The notes under the pieces were generated by a model. It was not told where the DNA came from and did no database searches. It saw nothing but the letters and a program-made list of their open reading frames with translations. The position numbers and the translations under genes are program-made. Of a DNA stretch of 64,000 nucleotides, positions 11,099-18,262 are shown piece after piece (positions within the stretch are counted from its first letter, which is position 1; each line of letters opens with the position of its first letter). The DNA is from Demequina muriae (lineage in GTDB: Bacteria > Actinomycetota > Actinomycetes > Actinomycetales > Demequinaceae), in NCBI RefSeq assembly GCF_030418295.1, contig NZ_JAUHQA010000001.1, positions 2,108,001 through 2,172,000 on the forward strand, read 5' to 3'.

Positions 11099-11437
11099 AT
11101 GAGAAGGGCTGGCAGCGCGACCGTGTTCTTGGCCGAGCTCGGCATGTACGTCGGTGTGGCGTGGTGGGGACTCGCCGCGTACGAGGGCGCATGGTCGTGG
11201 ATCGTCGGCATCGGCCTGCCGCTGGCCGTCATGGGCATCTGGGCCGTGTTCCTGTCCCCGCGCGCGAGCATGCCGCTGCCGGACGGCGCGCAGGTGGCCG
11301 TCCGCATCGCGCTGCTGCTCGTGGGTGCCGCCGCGTTCTGGGCCGTGGGGATGCCGGTCCTGGCGATCGCGCAGGCGGTGCTCGCGATCGTCGGCACAGC
11401 ACTGTCGCGGCGCGGCCGCGGCGACCACCGTCCGTGA
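11099..11437 (+). CDS. DUF2568 (YrdB-like) membrane protein
   Basis: A 112-aa membrane protein with about four hydrophobic helices (residues 8-28, 33-52, 65-80 and 83-100) matching the DUF2568/YrdB pattern: an N-terminal FLAELGMYVGVAWWG helix and a mid-protein FLSPRASMPLPDGAQ loop. Function is unknown for the family. ATG 11099 has no ribosome binding site, but CACGCT lies 6 nt upstream, consistent with the leaderless pattern seen elsewhere in this window. It is followed by a GGCCGATGCG copy at 11441 and the hydrolase gene at 11478. Confidence 0.75.
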   Translation: MRRAGSATVFLAELGMYVGVAWWGLAAYEGAWSWIVGIGLPLAVMGIWAVFLSPRASMPLPDGAQVAVRIALLLVGAAAFWAVGMPVLAIAQAVLAIVGTALSRRGRGDHRP

Positions 11438-11477
11438 GGCGGCCGATGCGGCGGCTGGGTCGCGACACAATGGCACC

Positions 11478-12428
11478 ATGACCCCCGTCCGCAGCGAGCA
11501 GCGATACCGCGAAGCCGAGGCGGCCATGTGGGCGCATCACGGGATGCAGCCTTGCGAGCGGTGGGTCGAGGCGGACGCGCTCGGCATCCGCGTGCGCGCG
11601 AACGAGTACGGCGAGGGTCGGCCGGTGGTGTTCATCCACGGCACGCCCACGGCGGGCGGCGTGTTTGTGCCGCTCGTGGGCCAGCTGAGCGGCGTGCGTG
11701 CCGTCGTGGTCGACCGCCCCGGGTGCGCGCTCAGCGATCCGCTGGACTACGCGGGGATGTCGCCGGATCGCGCGCGCGACGTGATCGAGATCTGGATGTC
11801 CCGGCTCGTGGAGTCGCTCTCGGATGAGCCCGTGGACCTGGTGGCGAGCTCGGCGGGTGCGTTCGTGGCGCTCGTGCTCGCGGTGCGCAGGCCGGACCTG
11901 GTGCGCAGCGTCGCCCTGCTGGGCGCGCCCGCCGTGGAAGGGATGAACCTGCCTGTGTGGATGCGCCTCGCCACGTTCGCGCCGGTGGCCCGCGCCGTCG
12001 CCCGCCACGACGTCAACGAGGGGGACCTGCGCCGTTCCTTCCGGTCCATGGGCCACGGCGACCTGGTGGCCCAGGGCGGCGTCTCCCAGGCGGACCTCGA
12101 GTGGCGCTATGCGCTGTCCCGCGACACGGACACGTACGCGCATGACATGCAGATGATGCGCCAGGCAGCCACGTGGCGAGGGCCGCGTCCCGGGTGGGTG
12201 GCGACCACCACCGAGATCGAGTCGTTGACAGCGCCGTCCCTCTGGGTGGCGGGGGAGAACGACCCGTTCGCCACCCCCGAGCGCATCCGCGAGTGGGCGT
12301 CCCACGCTCGTGGCTCGACCGTCACGGTCATGGACGGCTCGGGGCATCAGCCGTGGATCGACCGACCCGCCGCTCACGCACGCGTGCTCGAGGACTGGTG
12401 GGCGAGCATCGGCGCCTCGGCCGCGTGA
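11478..12428 (+). CDS. alpha/beta hydrolase
   Basis: A 316-aa alpha/beta-fold hydrolase. The oxyanion HGTPTAGG loop is near residue 57, the nucleophile elbow reads ASSAGA with Ser at about 125 (an Ala-Ser-Ser-Ala-Gly variant of the usual G-x-S-x-G), an acidic residue occurs in AGENDPFATP, and the catalytic His is about 290 (DGSGHQPW). Substrate unknown. The start at 11478 is supported by CACAAT with a 6-nt spacer, again leaderless. The frame extends far upstream only because it overlaps the DUF2568 gene in another frame. Confidence 0.85.
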   Translation: MTPVRSEQRYREAEAAMWAHHGMQPCERWVEADALGIRVRANEYGEGRPVVFIHGTPTAGGVFVPLVGQLSGVRAVVVDRPGCALSDPLDYAGMSPDRARDVIEIWMSRLVESLSDEPVDLVASSAGAFVALVLAVRRPDLVRSVALLGAPAVEGMNLPVWMRLATFAPVARAVARHDVNEGDLRRSFRSMGHGDLVAQGGVSQADLEWRYALSRDTDTYAHDMQMMRQAATWRGPRPGWVATTTEIESLTAPSLWVAGENDPFATPERIREWASHARGSTVTVMDGSGHQPWIDRPAAHARVLEDWWASIGASAA

Positions 12429-12459
12429 CGAAACTTTCGCAACTGATCAGGAGCACTGC

Positions 12460-13185
12460 ATGAACGTCGCTGACGTGTGGAACACCATCTGGGACGACGC
12501 GACCACTCCGGTGGTCGCGTCCACGTGGGCCGCGCTGTGGCCCTTGGCGGTGGTGGTCGTGTGCCTTGCCGTGCCCCAGGTCTGGCACCTGGTGCGGCAC
12601 GTGGTGACCATCGCTCACGAGGCGGGTCACGCGAGCGTCGCGACGCTGCTCGGCCGGAAGGTGCGCGGCATCCGGCTGCACTCGGATACGTCGGGGCTCA
12701 CCACGCATTCGGGCTCCACCAAGCGACTGCCCCTCGCGCTCACGGCCTTCGCGGGCTACCCGGCCCCGGCGCTGCTGGGCCTGGGCGCTGCGGCGCTGCT
12801 CGGCGCGGGGTACGCCTTCGGTCTGCTGTGGGTCCTGCTGGTGGTGCTGGTGCTCGTCCTCGTGCAAATCCGCAACGTGTACGGGTTCGTGGTGATGGTG
12901 CTGGCCATCGGCGGCTTCGGGTGGCTGGCGTGGTCGGGGCCCGACCCGTGGCGTGTGGGCGTGGCCTACGGCGTGACGTGGCTGCTGCTGTTGGGCGCGG
13001 TGCGCGCTGTCGTAGAGCTGCACGGCTCGCGGCGTGGCGCCCAGGGAGGCGGTTCCGATGCCGATGCGCTGGCCCGGACCACGCGCGTGCCGGCCCTGGT
13101 CTGGGTGGCGCTGTTCTGGCTGGTGACCGTCGCGTGCGCCGCCGGCGGCGCCTGGCTGATGCTGGGCGAGGTCCTCGGCGAGTAG
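12460..13185 (+). CDS. M50-like membrane metalloprotease family protein
   Basis: A 241-aa membrane protein of the M50B-like type. An HEAGH zinc motif near residue 52 lies at the end of the first or second TM helix (VVTIAHEAGHASVATLLGRK), and further hydrophobic helices follow at about residues 95-125, 128-150, 160-180 and 215-238. The family is thought to comprise intramembrane metalloproteases, but many small actinobacterial members are uncharacterised. The start at 12460 has AGGAG 6-10 nt upstream. It lies 31 nt after the hydrolase gene and may be co-transcribed with it. Confidence 0.75.
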   Translation: MNVADVWNTIWDDATTPVVASTWAALWPLAVVVVCLAVPQVWHLVRHVVTIAHEAGHASVATLLGRKVRGIRLHSDTSGLTTHSGSTKRLPLALTAFAGYPAPALLGLGAAALLGAGYAFGLLWVLLVVLVLVLVQIRNVYGFVVMVLAIGGFGWLAWSGPDPWRVGVAYGVTWLLLLGAVRAVVELHGSRRGAQGGGSDADALARTTRVPALVWVALFWLVTVACAAGGAWLMLGEVLGE

Positions 13186-13301
13186 CGGGCGACCGCACTC
13201 CCTGAGAACCCCCTGCCCGTTCTCAGCGACCTCCCAGAATCCGCGACGAGCATGGATTCATGACGGCACCCCGACCGTGGGTGCCCGAAGGGAGAAGGCT
13301 C

Positions 13302-13571
13302 ATGCGAGGAATCGACCACAGCGTCGCACCGGTGATCTGGTCGGGGGTCTTCTGGCTGCTGGTGGTGCTCGCGATCGGCGCGGCCGTGTACCTGACCGCG
13401 CGCATGGTGACGGACAGGCGGGCCGATGCGCTCGCCGAGCAGTCCGCCGCCGCGCCCGCCGCTCGGGTGGAGCCGGCGACGACCGCGCGCGCCATCCTGG
13501 ACGAACGGCTCGCCAAGGGCGAGATCGACGTCGACGAGTACAAGCAACGCCTGGAAGCGCTGGACCAGTAG
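13302..13571 (+). CDS. SHOCT-domain membrane protein
   Basis: An 89-aa protein with one TM helix (about residues 10-32), an Ala-rich linker, and a C-terminal SHOCT motif (ILDERLAKGEIDVDEYKQRLEAL). SHOCT domains are short oligomerisation modules of unknown specific role. The start at 13302 is chosen because AGGGAGAAGG lies just upstream; an alternative ATG at 13260 would add 14 residues and could be leaderless. One GGCCGATGCG copy lies in the coding sequence at 13421 and encodes the segment RADAL. Confidence 0.75.
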   Translation: MRGIDHSVAPVIWSGVFWLLVVLAIGAAVYLTARMVTDRRADALAEQSAAAPAARVEPATTARAILDERLAKGEIDVDEYKQRLEALDQ

Positions 13572-13587
13572 CGCCCGGCCCTGGCCC

Positions 13588-13648
13588 GCATCGGCCGTTG
13601 TCGCACCGCGGACTCCTCTCCCTGCGGAGCGCGAGGACGGCCGATGCG
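13588..13648. repeat. inverted pair of the GGCCGATGCG motif
   Basis: CGCATCGGCCGT at 13588 and ACGGCCGATGCG ending at 13648 form 12-bp complementary arms separated by 37 nt. The pair lies between the SHOCT gene and fadD, where a transcription terminator would be expected. It may act as a hairpin as well as carrying two copies of the dispersed motif. Confidence 0.7.
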
Positions 13649-13686
13649 CGCTGGGCGAAAATCGGGACCTTTTCCGTTCTAAGTTA

Positions 13687-13705
13687 CGCAACCGTAGGTT
13701 ACGAT
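13687..13705 (+). promoter_or_regulatory. fadD promoter with overlapping palindrome
   Basis: The -10 box TACGAT (13700-13705) lies 6 nt before ATG 13712. An imperfect palindrome, CGcAACC-gta-GGTTaCG (13687-13703), overlaps it, and the hexamer GTTACG occurs twice in this stretch. The position is ideal for a repressor of the TetR/FadR type controlling fatty-acid activation. The regulator itself is not in the window. Confidence 0.5.
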
Positions 13706-13711
13706 CTCGAT

Positions 13712-15511
13712 ATGACCGCAGAAATGTCGACGCCGACGCTCGTCCAGCGTGACGAGATCACGCACCTCACCGCCATGCTGGCTGCGCGCGCCCATGCCGC
13801 ACCCGACGCCGCCTTCGCTGAGGTCAAGGACGCCGACGGCACGTGGCGCACGATCACGCTGGCCGAGTACCACTCGCGTGTGCGCGCCGTCGCGAAGGGC
13901 CTGATCTCCCGCGGCGTCAAGGCCGGAGACCGCGTGGGCATCATGGGCGACACGCGTTACGAGTGGTCGGTCATGGACTTCGCGATCCTGGCCGCCGGCG
14001 CAGTGAGCGTCCCGGTCTACCCGTCGTCGTCCGCGACACAGGTGGAGTGGATGGTGGCCGATGCAGGCATCACCCTGGTCGCCGTCGACACTGCGGAGCG
14101 GGCCGGGCTGGTGACTCAGGCCTCGGTGACGATGGTGATGCTGGACGACGATGGCCTGGATGCGCTCGCCGCCGCAGGGGAGTCGGTCTCCGACACCGAC
14201 CTCGACGCTCGCACCGCCGACGTGGTCGGCGACGACATCGCCACCATCATCTACACCTCGGGCACCACCGGCCGCCCCAAGGGTGCCATGCTCTCGCACG
14301 GCAACTTCGTCGAGCAGGTGCTGAACATCGAGCGCGATCCCGGCTACGGCGGGTTCGTCGCGGGCGATGACGCCCGGCTGCTGCTGTTCCTGCCGCTCGC
14401 CCACGTGTTCGGCCGCATCGCCATGATTCTTGCGCTGTCCGCCGGCACCGTCATCGGGTTCGCCCCGAGCCACAAGACGCTCGCGGATGACCTCGGCACG
14501 TTCCGCCCCACCTTCCTCGTGCTGGTGCCGCGGGTGCTCGAGACGGTCTACAACAGGGCCGATGCGGCGCAGTCGGGGCTCAAGAAGCGCATCTTCCGAT
14601 GGTCCGCCAAGGTCACGCGCCAGTATGCACTCGCTCGCGAGACCGGCACGCCCGGGCTCGGCCTGAGGGTGAAGCTCGCCGTCGCGGACCGGTTGGTGCT
14701 GTCGAAGCTGCGTGCCAAGCTGGGCGGCAACCTCAAGTACGCGCTGGCAGGCGGTGCGCGCCTGAACGAGGACGTGGGCCACTTCTTCCAGGGACTCGGC
14801 GTGACCGTGCTGCAGGGCTATGGCCTCACCGAGACCACCGCCGCCGCGATGGGCACGCCCGAGGACGCCAACGTCATGGGCACCGTGGGACGGCCCATCG
14901 CGGGCAACGAGATGAAGCTGGCCGACGACGGCGAGATTCTGCTGCGCGGCGCGAGCCTGTTCCAGGGCTACTGGAACGCTCCCGAGGCCACGGCTGAGGT
15001 CATGCGCGACGGCTGGTTCGCGTCCGGCGACATGGGCGAGATGGTCAATGGCGCGCTGAACATCGTGGGCCGCAAGAAGGAGATCCTGGTGCTGTCCTCG
15101 GGCAAGAACGTGCAGCCCGCGGTGCTGGAGAACTCCATGCGCTCGCATCCCGCGATCCAGGACTCGGTGGTGGTGGGCGAAGGCAAGCACTTCGTCTCCG
15201 CGCTGGTGGCGCTGGACGAGGCGATGCTGCCCGCGTGGCTCAAGCAGCACGAGCTTCCGGACATGACTGTCGAAGAGGCGGCGAACGACTCGCGAGTGCG
15301 CGACCTGATCTCGCGTGCGATCGCGCTCGCGAACGCCCACGTCTCACGCGCCGAGTCCATCCGGGAGTTCCGCATCCTGCCCAGCTCGTTCTCCGAGGCG
15401 CGCGAGGAGCTCACGGCTTCGCTCAAGACGCGTCGCAGCGTGATCATGGCCCACTACGCGGCCGTGGTCGACGAGATCTACTCGAAGGCGATGCCGCCCT
15501 CGCGTCCGTAA
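13712..15511 (+). CDS. long-chain acyl-CoA synthetase (AMP-forming)
   Basis: A 599-aa ANL-superfamily enzyme that activates fatty acids to acyl-CoA via an acyl-adenylate. The P-loop-like motif IIYTSGTTGRPKGAML is near residue 184, the adenine motif GYGLTETTAAA near 370, the ATP-ribose Asp within WFASGDMGEM near 435, and the hinge Arg/Lys region GRKKEILVLSSGKNVQP near 452. The length and the YPSSSATQVEWMVADAG segment match FAA1-type long-chain ligases. The start is fixed by the leaderless promoter. The open frame reaches back to 13277 only by chance. It is convergent with the next gene. Confidence 0.9.
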   Translation: MTAEMSTPTLVQRDEITHLTAMLAARAHAAPDAAFAEVKDADGTWRTITLAEYHSRVRAVAKGLISRGVKAGDRVGIMGDTRYEWSVMDFAILAAGAVSVPVYPSSSATQVEWMVADAGITLVAVDTAERAGLVTQASVTMVMLDDDGLDALAAAGESVSDTDLDARTADVVGDDIATIIYTSGTTGRPKGAMLSHGNFVEQVLNIERDPGYGGFVAGDDARLLLFLPLAHVFGRIAMILALSAGTVIGFAPSHKTLADDLGTFRPTFLVLVPRVLETVYNRADAAQSGLKKRIFRWSAKVTRQYALARETGTPGLGLRVKLAVADRLVLSKLRAKLGGNLKYALAGGARLNEDVGHFFQGLGVTVLQGYGLTETTAAAMGTPEDANVMGTVGRPIAGNEMKLADDGEILLRGASLFQGYWNAPEATAEVMRDGWFASGDMGEMVNGALNIVGRKKEILVLSSGKNVQPAVLENSMRSHPAIQDSVVVGEGKHFVSALVALDEAMLPAWLKQHELPDMTVEEAANDSRVRDLISRAIALANAHVSRAESIREFRILPSSFSEAREELTASLKTRRSVIMAHYAAVVDEIYSKAMPPSRP

Positions 15512-15548
15512 GACGCGTCTCGACTGGCAGCGTGTCCCGCTCCGAGCC

Positions 15549-16118
15549 TCACGCGAGGTCGTAGATCAGCGTGACCTGCCCGGTGGGCAGGGGAGTGGCG
15601 GAGCTCAGCGCCAGGTGCCGTGGCATGAGCGCGGCGTCCCACAGTGCCGTGCCGCGTCCCAGCACGACCGGTGCCACGCGTAGGCGCAACTGGTCGACCT
15701 TGCCGGCATCTAGGAGCGCCGATGCGAGCTGGAGGCTTCCCCACAGGATGATGTCGCGCTCGTAGCGGGCCTTGAGCCGGTCGGCAATGGCACGCGGATC
15801 GCCAGTCTCGACGGTCGCGGGCGCGTGGTGACCCCATGGCGCCTCGCTGAGCGTCGACGAGACGATGTGCTTGGGCAGCCGGTTGATGGGCTCGGCGAGA
15901 GGATCGTGCTGCGGCGTCGCGTGCGGCCAGTAGCCGATGAACAGTTGATACGTGTTTGCGCCCAGCAGGATGGCATCGGTGTGCTCCAGCTCGGCGAGCG
16001 CCTGATCGACCATGGGCCCCGGCTCCGAGACCGAGTCGTCGACCCAATCGAGTTCCCCATTGGGTCCTGCCGCGAACCCGTCGGCGGTGACGTGCTGCTC
16101 CACGATGATGCGTCCCAT
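15549..16118 (-). CDS. dihydrofolate reductase-like (RibD C-terminal) protein
   Basis: A 189-aa protein of the RibD C-terminal/DHFR-like family. The N-terminus GRIIVEQHVTADGFAAGPNGELDW and the later ILLGANTYQLFIGYWP, DIILWGSLQLASALLDAG and LRLRVAPVVLGRG segments are characteristic. These are NAD(P)H-dependent reductase-like proteins whose substrates are mostly unknown; they are not the housekeeping folate enzyme. ATG 16118 is preceded by TAACCT and 6 nt, so the mRNA is probably leaderless. It marks the left edge of the foreign-looking block. Confidence 0.85.
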   Translation of the reverse strand: MGRIIVEQHVTADGFAAGPNGELDWVDDSVSEPGPMVDQALAELEHTDAILLGANTYQLFIGYWPHATPQHDPLAEPINRLPKHIVSSTLSEAPWGHHAPATVETGDPRAIADRLKARYERDIILWGSLQLASALLDAGKVDQLRLRVAPVVLGRGTALWDAALMPRHLALSSATPLPTGQVTLIYDLA

Positions 16119-16124
16119 GGGGTC

Positions 16125-16130
16125 AGGTTA
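16125..16130 (-). promoter_or_regulatory. -10 box of the DHFR-like gene (leaderless)
   Basis: On the minus strand TAACCT is followed by 6 nt and the ATG at 16118. No ribosome binding site is present. Confidence 0.55.
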
Positions 16131-16236
16131 GATCTGTTGCGGACTAGGCGCACGAGATGTGGCCAGCGCACGGAGATAGGCCGAATGCAGTCACTCATGA
16201 GTACATCCGAAGAATGCGGGGCTGTTAGACCATTCA

Positions 16237-16265
16237 TTGGCACACCCGAGGGAAGCCGATACTCT
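16237..16265 (+). promoter_or_regulatory. promoter of the RelA/SpoT-like gene
   Basis: TTGGCA (16237-16242), a 17-nt spacer, TACTCT (16260-16265), 6 nt, then ATG 16272. Both elements and the spacing are good, making this one of the clearest promoters in the window, and it predicts a leaderless mRNA. Confidence 0.65.
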
Positions 16266-16271
16266 CAGGGC

Positions 16272-17399
16272 ATGAGCAAAGGAATCGGCCGAGGAAACTA
16301 CGGCGCGTATGCGTCCGCAACCGGGTCGCTCGAAGGCCTGGGCAAGTCGGTTTGCACCTTCCTGGAAGCCTTGCTCGCAGCCGAAGAGGTGCCGGTCCAC
16401 AGTGTCTCGCATCGTGTGAAGACTATCGAGAGCGCTGACAGCAAGATGGCACGCAAGTCGGAAACGTATGGCACTTATGCTGACCTTCTGGATCTACTTG
16501 GGATCCGCATAATCACCTACTTTCCGGACGATGTCGATGCTGTCTGCACGATTGTCGAGCGCGAGTTCGACGTCGACTCGCTGAACTCGGTCGACAAGAG
16601 GGAGGCGCTGGCGCCAAACGTGTTCGGATATCTCTCCGCGCATTACGTCGTAGCCCTTGCCGACAACCGAAGTAAGTTGCCCGAGTATCGTGTATGGGCA
16701 GACTTACGGTTCGAGGTGCAGGTAAGGAGCATCCTGCAGCACGCTTGGGCGGAAATTGAGCATGACCTGGGATACAAGTCTGAAGAGGCGCTGCCGCGCT
16801 CATTCCGGCGGCGGTTTTCTAGGCTTGCGGGGCTCCTCGAGTTGGCCGACGCAGAGTTTCAGTCAATTCGAGTCGATCTAGCCGCATACCAAGTAACGGT
16901 TGGTGAGCGTGTCGAAGCATCACCTGGAGAGGTCGGACTGAACCAAACGTCACTCCGCGCCTGGCTCGAGCGCTCGGAGGTTGCGGCGCGCGTAGACGAA
17001 GAACTTGCTGAGATTGCCGAGGTTGCGTTGCGCGTCACTGAGGACGAGCGCCTAGCACGCGACGCCCGGACTCTCGCAGAAGTAGGCGTTGATACAGCCG
17101 AGCAACTCACGGTGGCGATGGCCAAGTACGAACAGTACATTGTGAAGTTCTTCGATCTGTGGTGGAATCGCGCCCTACCCGATACGCCTGAGCGCGCAAG
17201 CGCCATGCACCGTGATCTTCCTCACGGCATCTCGTTTTTCTATCTCGCTTACGTTCTCATAGCACAGCGATCCGAATCTGAACTTCGAGACTACATCGAA
17301 GCCAAGGGCTTCCGCAGCGGAAGCAAGAAGCAGGTGATCGCTCAGGTTCGCGAGACCTGGGACGCCGTCGTTCGCGAACTCGGCGAGCCGTCTGCTTGA
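16272..17399 (+). CDS. stand-alone RelA/SpoT-domain nucleotide pyrophosphokinase
   Basis: A 375-aa protein with an N-terminal (p)ppGpp-synthetase-type domain (about residues 20-185). Visible elements are the ATP-binding RVKTIESADSKMARK, the DLLGIRI motif with the catalytic Asp/Gly/Arg pattern, GYLSAHYVVAL, and FEVQVRSILQHAWAEIEHDLGYK, so the synthetase site looks intact. No HD hydrolase domain precedes it. The roughly 190-residue C-terminal part is mostly helical; it ends in a SAP-like helix pair (SESELRDYIEAKGFRSGSKKQVI) and resembles no TGS or ACT region. Known relatives make (p)ppGpp or (p)ppApp; some act as toxins or phage sensors. Codon use is less GC-rich than that of its neighbours. 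Function is inferred. Confidence 0.85.
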   Translation: MSKGIGRGNYGAYASATGSLEGLGKSVCTFLEALLAAEEVPVHSVSHRVKTIESADSKMARKSETYGTYADLLDLLGIRIITYFPDDVDAVCTIVEREFDVDSLNSVDKREALAPNVFGYLSAHYVVALADNRSKLPEYRVWADLRFEVQVRSILQHAWAEIEHDLGYKSEEALPRSFRRRFSRLAGLLELADAEFQSIRVDLAAYQVTVGERVEASPGEVGLNQTSLRAWLERSEVAARVDEELAEIAEVALRVTEDERLARDARTLAEVGVDTAEQLTVAMAKYEQYIVKFFDLWWNRALPDTPERASAMHRDLPHGISFFYLAYVLIAQRSESELRDYIEAKGFRSGSKKQVIAQVRETWDAVVRELGEPSA

Positions 17400-17851
17400 C
17401 GTGACCTAGCAGCACAACCCGGGAAATAGCTGGGGCCACTCGAGGGCTTCGTTTCGATCCCGGAGGCCAAGGCATCGGAGCGGTGTCAGTCAACCCGTCC
17501 TCGTGCGTGAGGCGACCGGCCTTGGTGCGAAGCACCGTCCTAGGCCTATTGGCCATTCGCGGGTCGACGGGCATCGGAGAGACGCGACGCTAGAGGGATG
17601 GAACAAGGCACGCGCCGACCGTTTCTCGTCAGCCCACACCGATAGGTCTGCATGCGGTTCGCACGCCCGGCCAGCGGGCGGCGCGTGCGCTCGCTGATGG
17701 CTGGGCGCGCGGCCGCTGAGGACAGCGGGTGGACTTACTTGACACCACTAAGAGAGCACCGGTGTGCACCACGAGCCATAGCCTCCCGGGCTGTGGCGTG
17801 CCTCGCTGCCCTCACGCCGCGTACCAATAAGCTGCGCGGCAGGAGGTTCGA
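17400..17851. other. 452-nt non-coding stretch inside the accessory block
   Basis: No convincing gene lies here; the short open frames (17503-17697, 17652-17894) lack ribosome binding sites and family-like sequence. A TTGACA box occurs at 17739-17744 without a well-placed -10 box. A TACCAAT element followed by AGGAGG just before 17852 probably serves the NUDIX gene. The segment around 17445-17465 looks weakly like a tRNA T-arm, but no cloverleaf can be folded around it. Confidence 0.5.
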
Positions 17852-18262
17852 GTGGCTCAGGGCGCGAAGTACATTCAGGTTGTCGGTGCAGTGATCGTGC
17901 GCGGTGGCGAGATCCTGTGTGCTCAACGGGGCCCCGACGGGGCACTCGCCGGAATGTGGGAGTTCCCAGGTGGAAAAGTTGAGCGCGGTGAGCAAGCTCG
18001 CGACGCGCTGACTCGTGAGATCGACGAGGAACTGTTCTGCGACGTCGCCGTGGGCAACATGCTCACGACTACGGTCTTCGAGTACGACTTCGGGACGATC
18101 GAACTGACGACGTTCTGGTGCGAACTGGTATCGGGAACACCGGTACTGACGGAGCATGCCGAGGTGCGCTGGTGCCGACCGGAGGGTCTGCAAGACCTCG
18201 AGTGGGCGCCCGCGGACATCCCCGCTGTTGAGCTCATCGTCGAGAGTGCGGCTCTCGCCTAA
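17852..18262 (+). CDS. NUDIX hydrolase (MutT-like)
   Basis: A 136-aa NUDIX protein. The box GGKVERGEQARDALTREIDEEL (about residues 42-63) has every consensus position (G-x5-E-x7-R-E-x2-E-E-L), so it should hydrolyse a nucleoside-diphosphate-linked substrate. The N-terminus (VVGAVIVRGGEILCAQRG) resembles 8-oxo-dGTP/CTP pyrophosphohydrolases. GTG 17852 has AGGAGG 6 nt upstream. The stop codon overlaps the helicase ATG (TAATG), so the two proteins are translationally coupled, which suggests a joint role rather than simple nucleotide-pool cleaning. A (d)NTP or an alarmone made by the RelA-like gene upstream are possible substrates; neither is shown. Confidence 0.88.
   Translation: MAQGAKYIQVVGAVIVRGGEILCAQRGPDGALAGMWEFPGGKVERGEQARDALTREIDEELFCDVAVGNMLTTTVFEYDFGTIELTTFWCELVSGTPVLTEHAEVRWCRPEGLQDLEWAPADIPAVELIVESAALA

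Noticed and set aside
13679-15340. 553-aa minus-strand frame opposite fadD
   Set aside because: No recognisable domain, and fadD has complete family motifs and a promoter.
17430-17470. Possible tRNA remnant or attachment site
   Set aside because: Only a weak T-arm-like stretch; no acceptor stem, anticodon arm or direct repeat at the other end of the accessory block could be found.
17503-17894. Short open frames in the 17.4-17.85 kb gap
   Set aside because: No ribosome binding site, no promoter in register, and Arg-rich composition typical of shadows.
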